Shown here: one piece after another, positions 44,128-53,981 of the stretch | Layout of the letters: every line of letters begins with the position of its first letter | Position numbering within the stretch: position 1 is the first letter of the stretch | Origin: Caecitellus pseudoparvulus | Lineage: Eukaryota; Bigyra: Bicosoecida | Reading direction: 5' to 3' | DNA: 61,133 bases | Assembly (NCBI GenBank): GCA_965644315.1 | Contig: CBFFRQ010000109.1 | Coordinates: forward strand, 1 to 61,133 | Notes under the pieces: model-generated | The model's database searches: none | What the model saw: only the letters and a program-made list of their open reading frames with translations | Told to the model about the DNA's origin: nothing | Position numbers and translations under genes: made by a program

Positions 44128-45639
44128 ATGTCCACAGCCACGCCAGCCGGTGGCGGCCCACCAACAGCAGCATGCATGAGTACCCCAGAAATGGTGGACT
44201 TGGCGGGCATTGCCCAGCGCCACCTGTCCCAGGAAAACCAAAAACTGCGCCAGGAAGTGCAGGCTCTGGTGCATCGGGAGCAGCACCTGCGGGAGCTCAT
44301 TTCAGCCGCCAGCACGCCGGCGCCGCCTGCGCAGGTGGCCGACGCCATGGCCCCCGATACAGACCCCCAGCAAGAACGCTTGGCGAACTTCATGCGCCTG
44401 AAGCAGCTGCTGCCGCCCCGCATCGTGTCAGCCGTGATGGGTGATGTCGGCGTGGCCGCTGGCGACTTCGCCACCACTGCACCTGCCACCGAGGGCACAG
44501 ACTCAGCGCAGGGCGGTGAGCCTGCGGAAGAGGCCATCCTAGCTCAGTTAGACGAAGACCTGGCTGAAATCCCCCCCGACATGCAGCAGGCAGCGCTGCG
44601 CGAACACATCGTCTGCCTCATGCACCAGATCGAGGAGCAGGAGTCAGAGATCTTCCTCTTGCGCTGTGACCTGCAGCAGCCCCTGCCTCAGGCCCAGCCC
44701 ACTGGCCCCACACAGGCACAGCCTTCGTCCAGTGCCGAGGAGGCCCCGCCTGCGTGGGCCCAGGCGCTCCTGGCAGGCATGCAGAGTCTCTCGCAGCAGG
44801 TGCAGGCGCAGGGTGAAGCCATCCAGCGCCTGGCAGCGCAGCAGGGGGCGACGCCGGCCCCAGCGGCGCCAGGGGATACCTCCCAGGCAGCACAAACCCT
44901 GGGCACGTCCATGACCACGCCACAGCAACCAGATGCCCCAAAGACCTCCGCCGACGCCGGACAACTCAGCACTCTGCAGCACACTGTGAACCACGGCATG
45001 CGGAAGTTGAAGGAGGGCCTGGGGCGCATTGGTGCAGATGTGCGGACCATCAAGGGCCGGCTGACCGCCCCCTACCACGCGCACAGCATAGTGCAGCCCC
45101 ACGCACCCGTGCCAGTGCCCGTGCCCGCTGCCCTGCCACCCGGCCGCAACAGCCCCCCTCCAGGCATGGCACAGGGGGGCCGCGTGTCACCAGCCAGCGT
45201 GGGCCCACCACCTCCACCCCAGCCGGCCTCCCTGGACCCTCAGGCCCTGCATGGCATCCTGCGCCGCGTCGTGAGCGCCACCAGCCGGGTGCAAGACAAG
45301 CACCGCTCAGGCGAACTGCCCTCCCCAGCACACCCTCGCTCAGCAGGCTCCACGTCAGGCACACACGGCACCAGCCGTGGCACGCCCACGGCGCAAGGCA
45401 GGGCTGATGCCGGCGCCCGCCCCAGTCCCATCGAGCGGCAGGGACGGTTCGTGGACCGCGTCGCAGTTGCCGCGGCGGCCACACGGGCCACCGACGCGCC
45501 ACCCAGCACCAGTGCTGACTACGAGGCCGGACTGCGAGAAAAGGCCACTCGGGGGGCCAAGGCGGCTGGGCTGTGGCGCCGGCGGCGAGGTTCGCAGACC
45601 TCCACAGACCGCTCCGAGAGCAAGGCTGGCAGCCTGTGA
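44128..45639 (+). CDS. Coiled-coil, Pro/Gln-rich protein, 503 aa
   Basis: I start at the ATG at 44128, in front of a Gly/Thr-rich lead and the first coiled coil (QENQKLRQEVQALVHREQHL). An in-frame ATG at 44047 is an alternative. The open frame also extends upstream to 43225 across the kinase gene, but that part is a shadow. A second helical block (ALREHIVCLMHQIEEQESEI) contains leucine heptads. The rest is low complexity, rich in Gln, Pro and Ala, with a third helical patch (TVNHGMRKLKEGLGRIGADV). No membrane segment is seen. The gene starts about 155 bases after the kinase stop on the same strand. Function unknown; a structural or scaffold role would fit. Confidence 0.65.
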   Translation: MSTATPAGGGPPTAACMSTPEMVDLAGIAQRHLSQENQKLRQEVQALVHREQHLRELISAASTPAPPAQVADAMAPDTDPQQERLANFMRLKQLLPPRIVSAVMGDVGVAAGDFATTAPATEGTDSAQGGEPAEEAILAQLDEDLAEIPPDMQQAALREHIVCLMHQIEEQESEIFLLRCDLQQPLPQAQPTGPTQAQPSSSAEEAPPAWAQALLAGMQSLSQQVQAQGEAIQRLAAQQGATPAPAAPGDTSQAAQTLGTSMTTPQQPDAPKTSADAGQLSTLQHTVNHGMRKLKEGLGRIGADVRTIKGRLTAPYHAHSIVQPHAPVPVPVPAALPPGRNSPPPGMAQGGRVSPASVGPPPPPQPASLDPQALHGILRRVVSATSRVQDKHRSGELPSPAHPRSAGSTSGTHGTSRGTPTAQGRADAGARPSPIERQGRFVDRVAVAAAATRATDAPPSTSADYEAGLREKATRGAKAAGLWRRRRGSQTSTDRSESKAGSL

Positions 45640-45727
45640 CACGCCTGCGCCAAACCACTCACGCCGTGTACACAACCCCCACACTGCCGTCCAAAGCCCC
45701 TGTATTTCTCCCCTTTCCGCCATAGCC

Positions 45728-46904
45728 ATGGTCTCCACTCGCAGCCGCAGCAGCGGCCGCCGCCGCGCCGCCCAGTCCCCTGAGCCGCAGGCTGCGCCAT
45801 CTTCACCTGACTCCGTCGCACCTCCTGACCATGCCCACGAGCCTGAGGCTGGACCAATGGATGCCACTGACTTGCTGCGTGCCATCTTCGAAGCCCATGA
45901 TGCAGATGGCAACGGCGTGCTGAGCCTCAGCGAGCTGGCAGTGGTGAGGGCCCTTCGCTGGTCGCGTTCAAACGAATTTCCGCAACACAACCGCCACGCC
46001 CACCGCACAGGCGTTTGCCGCTGCTGGCGTGCCCCGGAGCTACATGGAAGTGCGCGAACTCCTGGAAGACGCCGACACTGACCACAGGTTCGTTACTGTG
46101 CCGCTGCCCCTCCCACATGCCTGTGCTTGGGCTTGCCATGCTGCACTCTCCGCTCGCTTCCCCTGGCACAGCGGCGACTTGGACTTCGACGAGTTTCTGA
46201 AGGCGGTGCGGGAAGCCGGCCCCGCCTCTCCCTGGGCGTCCTTGGGCACATCTGACTCCCAAGGCCACGCCGAGCGTGAGGCAGTTGTGCGGGCTGAAGC
46301 CTCTCTCTCCCGCGTGCTGGCCCCACTGCACACTCAGGCGCACAAGGACGCACTGCTCATGGCCGAGGGTGATCCGACCCGCTACATCGCCCTGCCCGGC
46401 ACAGACGTCGCAGTGCCCCTCGCCACCCCCGGCTCGCGCATCCTGGGCCGGACGCTGTCGCTGCTGGTGCTGCTGGCAGCCAGCGTGGCTGCAGCCGCGC
46501 TGACGGCTGCCACAGCCGGCACAGTGGCTGCTGCTGTCCACCTGTACAACCGCCCGTCTCTGGACATCTCCCTGGCTGTCCTGGCAGGTCTCGCCGAGGG
46601 GGGGCACATGCGCTGGGCGCTGTTGGGGGGTGCCCTGTTTGGGCCCCTCGCTTTCGCCTCCTTCCCCGCCCTGCGCCGAGGCAAGACGGTGGCGGCCTGG
46701 CTGGCCGGCAACACCGTCATCGTGGCATCCACAGGGCGGCCCCTGCACCCCCTCCTCACCATGCTGCGGGAGTCTATCTCTGGCATGTGCCTGCCGCTGG
46801 ACTTGGGCTTTGCGCTGTGTGTGTCTCCCTCTGGCCAGCGCCTCGTGGACTATTTGTTGGGCACGCAGGTCGTGGCTGACGTCACGGCGGATGTGGCGGC
46901 CTGA
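45728..46904 (+). CDS. EF-hand plus RDD-like membrane protein, 341 aa
   Basis: Three exons are read: 45728-45943, 46011-46087 and 46172-46904, with introns of 67 and 84 nt. The first EF-hand loop (DADGNGVLSLSE) lies in exon 1. The second (DTDHSGDLDFDE) is created only by joining exons 2 and 3, which supports the splice model strongly. The loops have acidic or Ser/Gly residues at the calcium-ligand positions. A hydrophobic region follows with a long Ala/Leu helix (LSLLVLLAASVAAAALTAA) and another segment (LLGGALFGPLAFASF). The C-terminus ends RLVDYLLGTQVV, which resembles the end of RDD-family membrane proteins (D...L.GT.VV). An EF-hand pair joined to an RDD-like membrane part suggests calcium-gated transport or scaffolding. 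The RDD match is partial. Confidence 0.7.
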
Positions 46905-47156
46905 TGCCCCGTCTGACGCGTGGGAACCACAGTTCTCGCCGCGTGACAATGCAGCTTGCGTTTCATGCAGGCCCCGCAGCAGGCGGAGCTGACTCGCGTC
47001 TGCAACACCGTGTCAATACACAGGCATCTGTGTGTGAATGCCAGCACACGCCTACACTCTTCTTGCCCCCTGTACTGAAGCACCGTGAAGTACAGCAAGC
47101 AGCGTGCGCAAACGCTCCCGCCTCAGCCCACCCTCGACGCCGGCCCCTGCCCCGCC

Positions 47157-49032
47157 ATGATGCCTGGAGGCACCCTGCGGGACCGCATGAACGCAACACA
47201 GCTGCGCATTACAATGGACCAGATCCATGCAGCCGCCAACCCGGCCGAGGAGCAGGTGGGTGTGCTCTGTGTCCACTTGTGTGCGCTGCCCTCCTGGTGC
47301 ACTGCACCTTGCCGCCCGTTACGAAGCACAGGCTCTGGCGGAGCAGCTGATGAACGCAACGCCGACTTCCAGTGTCGTCTCGGATGATGACTTGTTCGAT
47401 GGCCCCGCGGGCTTCTCAAGCGGCTTTGCGAACACCTCAGGAGTCAGTGGCTCATCGGTAAGCTTCGTGGCATGGCGTTTCGCGTCGCGCTGCATCTCGG
47501 CACTCCACTCACACTCACCACCCCACCGCGACGCCACGGCACAGTCCCCAACAGACGGAGGACTTTCATTGGCTGTGCCCACTCCCCGGCCTGCACAGCG
47601 CAGCGCCTCTCCTGACTTTGAGAAGCAGGCCGTGCCAGCTTCAGCCACACCCCGCACATCTGCCCTCAGCGCCAGCATCGCCGCTGACCGCGCCCGGGAC
47701 GGCGTCATGCAGGTGCACCAGTTCAGTAGCGAAGCTGGGGACTGGGTGCAGGTGCCCATGGCCACTGCCGTGGCCGCAGCCACCCCCCAGCCAGAGGAAG
47801 CCGCCCCCGCTCCCACCCCAAGCGACACCCCAGGCGCCCCTGATGTCGACTCGGCGCCACCCCCCCCCACCCACACCGCCCAGACATCCATTTCCTCCCT
47901 ACCAAGCCTGGCCCCCGCCACGGGCATGCAGTACCGTTGGCAAATGACGCAAATGCTAGCCTCTTGCTCCGTGGGCGAGGTGCTCCGAGGCCTCGTTCGC
48001 CTCTGCAACCAGCAAGGCGGCTGCTGGCTGTTGCCAGGGCAGCAGCCAGCAGCCGCTGCAGACCAGTCTTCCTGTGGCGCCGCGTCCAGCGCCTTCCAGC
48101 TGCGTGTCGCCGAGGACGGCGAGGCGGACTTCGACTTCCCCTGCCTCCCCCGCACCGCCAAAGTGGCCGGGCTGGGGGAAGAGGAATTCGCCGTGTGCAG
48201 CGCCGACAGCCAGCAGGAGGTGCTGCAAGTGCGCCTGCACCATACGACGTCCAAGGCAGGCAAGCCCGTCCTGCGGCTCTTCTTCCGCCACCCGCCTCCG
48301 CCGGGCACAGAGGTGTTCGACCCGTCCCCTGTGCCCAGGGGGACGGGCTCCACGCCCACACCCTCGCCCACCGCCTGCCCTTCTTCAGCTGCTCCGGAAC
48401 ATGCCCACACCAGCGCCGGTGCAGCTGCCCAACCCGCCGTCCCCACCGCCCAGCCCCTCCGACTGTGGTCCAGGTCAGGGGAAGTCTTCACACCTGTCCC
48501 AGTGCAGGCCTCGCCTGCAGCCCAGACCTCACCCGCCCGACACCAAGACGCGCCAGCGTTCGCACTATCAGACAGCGAAGGCACGAGCCCAGAGGGCGAT
48601 GGCAGCGGCAGTGGCAGCGGCGCTGAGGAGGAGGAAGTGGAGACGGGCGGCCGCGGTCGCCACACGGGCCTGCAAGTGACGTACACGTCAGCGGGTGGCG
48701 AGGGGGGGAGCTTTGGTGGGGCGCTGGGCAGTGTGGCTGCAGTGCCCATGGGGCGGGAGGGTGCCGGGCATCTCGCTGCGCACACAGCCCAAGTGGGCGC
48801 ACCCGGCGGCGCAGATATGATGCGCCAAATTGCAGAGTACCGCAGAGCGCGGTACGGCAGACAGCCGCCAGCCAGCGAACAAGGGGTGCCTGCAGTGCTG
48901 GGCAAGCTGGCAGCAGGCCTGTCAGCGGAGCCTCGGCGCAGGCAGTTGCTGGAGAGTGACGAGGATGCGCTGGCGGCTGCCATCGCAGCTGTGGACGGCA
49001 CGGGGTCACAGGCAGCAGCGCCCTCGCTCTGA
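47157..49032 (+). CDS. Ser/Pro-rich protein of unknown function, 570 aa
   Basis: Three exons are read: 47157-47255, 47332-47457 and 47545-49032. The first intron (76 nt, GTGGGT to cacag) changes frame and is needed. The second (87 nt, GTAAGC to cacag) is in frame and open, so retention cannot be excluded. I use the ATG at 47157, preceded by gcc; an in-frame ATG at 47085 is an alternative. A central segment (YRWQMTQMLASCSVGEVLRG) and the stretch after it with alternating hydrophobic residues look folded. The flanks are low complexity, rich in Pro, Thr and Ala, with an acidic Ser-rich patch (DGSGSGSGAEEEEVE). The C-terminal helix (DMMRQIAEYRRARYGRQ) may be an interaction motif. No domain was recognised. 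Confidence 0.65.
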
Positions 49033-49375
49033 TCTTGCCTGGCCCGGCAGTAATGCACATGTACATGTAGAGGGGGGTTGCCCCGGTCCCCTGCTACTGG
49101 AGCCAGGCGGGGGCAAGCACGGGATGAAACGTGTCAGGTGCATTGCGGAGAGTCGAGCCACGAGCTCTAGACAGGCTGCCAAGTGCTGGCGTCACGGCAC
49201 CGGCACACAGGCCCCATATGTGCAAGGCTTTGCTGCGTGAGCAAGCCTGCAGCCGCTGGATCATTTGAAGAGGTGGCCTGTTGTCCTGTGTGGGCAGCGG
49301 GCCAGACTCCCAACCAGAGTGCCCGGCCAGCTCAAAGTGTGGGCCCACATTCAGTGGACCAAAGAGCACATGCTA
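49033..49375. other. Convergent spacer before LSM5
   Basis: This 3'-to-3' spacer between the Ser/Pro-rich gene and LSM5 holds no supported coding sequence. Confidence 0.5.
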
Positions 49376-49972
49376 TCACTGCGCCGAAACAGTAGCCGTC
49401 TCTGGACTGCCGCCTGGCACCATCTGCGCCGGAGAGAGAACGTGACCAATGTGCACGGCAAGCTCTCAGCACCCGGCCGCGGTAGGCGCCGATACGCACC
49501 ATGGTGACGTGGTTGCCGTTCAGGAGGATCTGGTCCAGCTTCTCGGTCGTGGTTCCTGACGCTGTCGTCTTGCTGTGGTGCAGCACAAATGCATGATAAG
49601 TGGTCAGGCCAAACAACTCGTGCAAGCCGCACGCCACTCACTACTCCGTCACGTCTTCAAGCACCATGTTCACAAAGTCATCGAAGCCCTTCAGAGTCCC
49701 CACAAACTCGCGGTCGCCACGAAGAATGACCCACAGCTTGGACTGTGCAGCGGGGGGGGCAGGTGCTGCAGAGAGAATGGATGCCACTGGCCAACGTGCG
49801 GAAATAGCCTCACCCCAATGCACTTGCCCACAAGCTCTGCGAGAGGGAGGGGAGGGAGAAGCATGAGGGAGCTATGAACAGCACTAATATCACCACAGCC
49901 CGTATCCTGCGGCGTTCACGCACCCAAGGGGAGCAGCTGGGGCAACCCTGTCGAGGAACCAGAGTCTGCCAT
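49376..49972 (-). CDS. LSM5: LSM5, Sm-like protein of the Lsm1-7/Lsm2-8 rings, 97 aa
   Basis: Five short exons on the minus strand rebuild a complete protein: 49972-49924, 49836-49814, 49742-49642, 49572-49500 and 49423-49376. The introns are 87, 71, 69 and 76 nt, all GT-AG and all phase-consistent. The product reads [20 protein letters not shown], then the Sm1 block [20 protein letters not shown], then the Sm2 block [19 protein letters not shown]. This follows animal LSM5 nearly residue for residue, and the length is close to the 91 residues of human LSM5. LSM5 is a ring subunit that binds U6 snRNA 3' ends in the nucleus and decaying mRNA in the cytoplasm. Exon 2 is only 23 nt. The C-terminus differs from the animal form ([10 protein letters not shown]). 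Confidence 0.95.
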
Positions 49973-50404
49973 GTCTGGCGTGCAAACAAGCAGTTGCGAA
50001 TCGCCGGAGATGGAGGCAACGAACTTGTCACGAAGCAGGTGGTCAGTCTCGGGTGGGTGTGTTTTTGTTCGAAAATTGTGGATTTGCCCACATCCTATGT
50101 TCGGTGTGCACGGGGCCGGGTAGCATTTCGAGCTGCTGGTGGTAACAAGGTCTTCCTCAGGCACGGTTGCTTTCGCAAAAATCTCCCCCGAAGAAACTCA
50201 AATTTGCAGGAAAAGCCCCCTATCAGACTGCGCCCAATCGTTTACACGATGTACAGGCCCAAGTAAGCGCCTTTGCATTCTGCTTGATCGATCAGAGGCA
50301 CGTTTCGTGTGGATTGCACCTTCCGGCTGTCTGCTTGAAGCCAGTGCGCAGTTTCTTGCGCACGGCGGCGGGAAGCTCGTAAGAGGGAGTCGGCCTTCAC
50401 AAGT
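49973..50404. other. Divergent spacer, LSM5 and lectin promoters
   Basis: No coding region is supported. It lies between the start codons of two oppositely oriented genes. Confidence 0.5.
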
Positions 50405-51851
50405 ATGGGCGGTGTAAATCTTCTAGGCGCGCTTGTAGCCTGTAGCGTCGCTGGTTTCGTTGGAGCAGGTGCGCTGCGTGTGCTGAAACTCCCTGCGTTT
50501 CTCCATATCCCTGGTTCACACCTGGACTGCAATACGCGCAGACTTTGCGTATACGACGTTCAACGACACCTCTGGGCTTGTATTCCTTGGCTCAGCAACA
50601 ACAAGCGACTGCTCTGGGGGAGCGACTGTAAGGTTCCCAAGCTCCCGGTCCTGTCTTGACTGCCAGGCACTGGTGGCCTCTCGCGCACGTCCTTCGCAGC
50701 ATCCGTACCAGCCAAGGCACGGCAGTGCAGACGGCAGCGGGCGCATTCCTGGCCTGATTGTAAGTGCAGGGTGCCACAACCATGCTCTTCGAGGCTGAAA
50801 GTGCGAGCGTTTGGCCCTGCTTCCCTCGCAGTCTGAGGGTGTCACCACGCATACGTCGTACGAGACGAGCACCAACGACCCCAGCGAAAGTGACTACATC
50901 GCGTCAGCCTTGTCAGTGTTTGGCCACCGCGAGGCGTTCGCAGAGTCGCCAGACCCGCGGCGCTGTGATCTGCGCATGAGGTATGGACAGCTCTCTGCCA
51001 CGCAGCTCCCAACCGCGCAGCACCCCCTGCGCGACACCCACAGGCTCACTCCATCCAAACCATACAAGCAAGGAGCTGTCTGGCGAAGGTCACCGGTGCC
51101 GTTGTCAGGGGGCTTTGAGGCAGGGTTCTCGTTTCAGATCTCAGACCATTCCCGCGTCTGCCGAAGGGTGCGCGACAAGGCCTTCAGCACGCGCTTGTAC
51201 GAATCATGCATGGTGCACGGAGGGGACGGGTTCGCATTCGTTCTGCACAACGATGCCAACCGCACAAAGGCGCTCGGGGTGGACGGGGAGCGCTTGGGCT
51301 ACACTGGCATCCGCAACGCCGTCGCAGTGGAGTTCGACACGTGGTACAACCCAGACATTGGCGACCTGTTCCACGACCACATTAGTCTACAGGCCTCAGG
51401 CCCCCTAGCACCACTGGCCTCCAACCAGTCACAGCTGATGGGGGCAGCGAGGCCCCACCCCCTCGCAGATGGCAAGGTGCACAGCGTCAAACTGCAGTAC
51501 TTCCCGCACCTGAAGTACGAGCTGCTCGAGCACTTTTCCGCCACCCCCCAGTTGGTCCCCTTCCTGAAAGACGCAGGCGAGTCACGCCGCATTGGCACCT
51601 TTGTTGTATACATCGACAACATGACTACACCCTTGACAGCGGTGCCCATCAACCTGAACGTGGCAATGGACCTGCCCGACGGTCAAGCGTATGTTGGGTT
51701 CACAGCCTCGACTGGCAAAGCGTGGGAGCGGCACGACATGTTGTCATGGTACTTTTGTGAGTATCCTGGCTGTCCTAGGAGTGGCCTGGGCCCGGTGGAT
51801 TGGCAAGCGACCCTTGATTTCATGGATGAGGATGAAGTGAACCCTCGATGA
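50405..51851 (+). CDS. Secreted L-type lectin-domain protein, 389 aa
   Basis: Three exons are read: 50405-50468, 50542-50627 and 50832-51851. Exon 1 encodes a signal peptide (MGGVNLLGALVACSVAGFVG). A 73-nt intron joins in phase 1 to give DFAYTTFNDTSGLVFLG, the usual first strand of L-type (legume-like) lectins. The second intron is 204 nt with a strong acceptor (ccctgcttccctcgcag). Exon 3 carries the core: a GGFEAGFSFQI strand, GDGFAFVLHNDANRTKALG, then NAVAVEFDTWYNP, which includes the Asp and Asn/aromatic positions that normally bind metal and sugar. The domain ends with GFTASTGKAWERHDMLSW. There is no C-terminal transmembrane helix, so this is probably a soluble secretory-pathway or extracellular lectin rather than an ERGIC-53-type cargo receptor. 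It is followed 180 bases later by the DUF707-like gene on the same strand. Confidence 0.88.
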
Positions 51852-52031
51852 AGCAATGCAGTGCCTTGCGCACACACAGGCCCCAACCCCTCTCACAAAA
51901 TGCAAAAACGGAAGATTTGCAAGCAAGCAGACTCTACATGTACGCAAGCCATGACTCTGCTGAAGTGGCGACCCGTCCCCATTGCCATTCTGTAGGCGCC
52001 GCATGTGCCAACTCGCCGGCGCAAGTACAGA

Positions 52032-53774
52032 ATGGCGCCTGGTCGGAGCCAGGGCCCGGTCCTCGTGCTGTGCGCGGCGACCCTTGCCTGCACTTGCCTC
52101 TGTAGCGTCCAGTCCTTCAATGTCACATTGAGGGCGCCGTCGCAGGGGGACTGGATTGCGGGTGACGAGGTCACCGCGGAATTTGAAGTGCGGCGTTTGC
52201 ACGGCGAGCAAGTGAGCAACGCCCTCATCCGCTTGGATGGCACGTACCAGCCTTTCTGCAACATTGATCTGACCGACATGACCGAGTCTGTGGTGGTGCA
52301 GTGCACTCTCCGGCTGGAAGCCCCTCAAGTGCACTGGCTCCGAGTCTTCGTCTTCTCAGGGCAAGGCACGAGCTTCAAACAGCACAGCATCGTCTTCACG
52401 CAGATTCCTGCAGGCCTGCGTCAACCCCAGCCCTGGTGGTCAGGACGGCTCCCAACCAATCATGTTGGTGCTGGCGACTGGCTTGACGGCTTCCGCTCCA
52501 AACCAAGCGACAGGCTAGAGCCTCCTGCGAAGAAAGTGCCGGCAGAGCAAAACGTCGCAGCTGCTGCAAGCAACCCAGTGAGCAGAGCTCCGGAAGAGTG
52601 CCGAGTCCAGCACTCGAATGCGTCTGCCCCCCTCTTGTGCACCTCGGCCTTCCACACAAGATCCCGCTCCAAGCTTCTTGGGCCGCAGTGGACCAGTGCA
52701 TGGAGGCGTGTCAGCGTCGCACAGTGGATCCAGCAAGGCGCAGCGCCAAGGTGTGCGACAGCCTCCACTCTCGCTGCAACTTTCGCCACAGAGAGTTCAG
52801 CACAGCACGTGTACGACACGATTCAGTCGTTGAAGGCACAGGACGCAAGTCTCGGCGTTGTCGTGTTTGTGTACGGTGCTGCTGAGCCCTGGTGGGAGAA
52901 GGAGCAGTGGATGACTGTCCCCTGCATCCGCTTTGTTGTGTTGCCGGGCCACATGCGGCTGTGGTTCCTTAAGCACTTCCTGACGCCAGAGACCTTGCAA
53001 AGTTGGTCCTGGCTTCCCACGAGCGAGGCCCACCCCCCACTCCACGTGGTGTTCTTCGATGATGACGTGGACGTGTCCCGGCTCCAGCTGCCTGGCTTCA
53101 TCGCAACCATGCACCGGCTGGGCATCCACCTGGCACAGCCTGCCCACGACGCATCCTCAGAGACGTCACACGCGCTGCTCTTTGCTGATGCCCACGGAAC
53201 ATCAAGCCCTGGCTCCTTCTCTACTTTTGTGGAGTGTGGGCCGGTTGTGGTTGCAGAGCTTGAAACCTTCAACTGCATGATGGAGGTTGTGAATGAGTTT
53301 GGCGTCTCAGGCTACGGCTACGACTTCATATGGTCCGCACTCTGTGCACCTCACACCACCGCACTTCTCCATGACTTCACCATTCGTCACTTGAACAGCC
53401 AAGGACTCTCAGCCAAGCCAAATGCCATGGGCCAGATGGCTGCCGATGGCATCGCAGCCCTCGCAGGGGCGTCGTTGGCTGGCCTGCTACCAGACTTAGA
53501 GTGGGTGGCGCCAATGATGGAAGCCATCCGAAAATCAGCACGGAAAACTATCCAGCGCATCTTGCAGTACTGCCCTGAAACCCGACAAGACTCTGACGAG
53601 GACCAGTGTACAGCAAGCGTCGTTGCCGCGCACCAGGCCGGCACTGCTCTGTCAGCAAGCAAGGCCCTGGGCCGCTGGAATCAGCACCAGCGCTCCATCC
53701 TGTTCCCCAACAAGACTACCTCCTTTCCTTGGGGCGAACTTGTCATGGGGCCGTCAGTGGAGGCAGCTCGATGA
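52032..53774 (+). CDS. DUF707-like putative glycosyltransferase, secretory, 580 aa
   Basis: I start at the ATG at 52032, directly before a signal peptide (SQGPVLVLCAATLACTCLC). The upstream in-frame codon at 52005 is GTG. Residues ~20-130 look like a small beta domain (FNVTLRAPSQGDWIAGDEVT). The DUF707 region is in the second half. LGVVVFVYGAAEPWW begins the fold. HVVFFDDDVDVSRLQLPGF carries the acidic DxD-like motif. IHLAQPAHDASSETSH and FSTFVECGPVVVAEL follow, then GYGYDFIWSALC before a His strand (FTIRHLNSQ). This order matches the family, in which a glycosyltransferase A-like function is proposed. It is an intact single exon. Expected location is ER or Golgi lumen; substrate unknown. The gene next downstream is secreted too. 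Confidence 0.75.
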   Translation: MAPGRSQGPVLVLCAATLACTCLCSVQSFNVTLRAPSQGDWIAGDEVTAEFEVRRLHGEQVSNALIRLDGTYQPFCNIDLTDMTESVVVQCTLRLEAPQVHWLRVFVFSGQGTSFKQHSIVFTQIPAGLRQPQPWWSGRLPTNHVGAGDWLDGFRSKPSDRLEPPAKKVPAEQNVAAAASNPVSRAPEECRVQHSNASAPLLCTSAFHTRSRSKLLGPQWTSAWRRVSVAQWIQQGAAPRCATASTLAATFATESSAQHVYDTIQSLKAQDASLGVVVFVYGAAEPWWEKEQWMTVPCIRFVVLPGHMRLWFLKHFLTPETLQSWSWLPTSEAHPPLHVVFFDDDVDVSRLQLPGFIATMHRLGIHLAQPAHDASSETSHALLFADAHGTSSPGSFSTFVECGPVVVAELETFNCMMEVVNEFGVSGYGYDFIWSALCAPHTTALLHDFTIRHLNSQGLSAKPNAMGQMAADGIAALAGASLAGLLPDLEWVAPMMEAIRKSARKTIQRILQYCPETRQDSDEDQCTASVVAAHQAGTALSASKALGRWNQHQRSILFPNKTTSFPWGELVMGPSVEAAR

Positions 53775-53981
53775 ACTGCTGCGGCTCCTGTGCAGGCCTG
53801 CACCTTGACTTCTAGCGCTGACAAATCCATTCATCAGTATACTTTGATACCACAAGGTGTGGAGACCTGGGTGCATCGTGAGGCTGCATAGGTCCCCTCT
53901 GGCACTGGGGTGAGCTCCCCACCCTCCTGCGTTTCTACATGAAACGCGACGCACAACGCTAGCCGCACATACCTGACAAGC

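Noticed and set aside
47319-49058. Minus-strand open frame of 579 codons
   Set aside because: It is antisense to the Ser/Pro-rich gene, whose frame-shifting intron with good splice sites supports the plus strand. Some doubt remains because neither protein is recognised.
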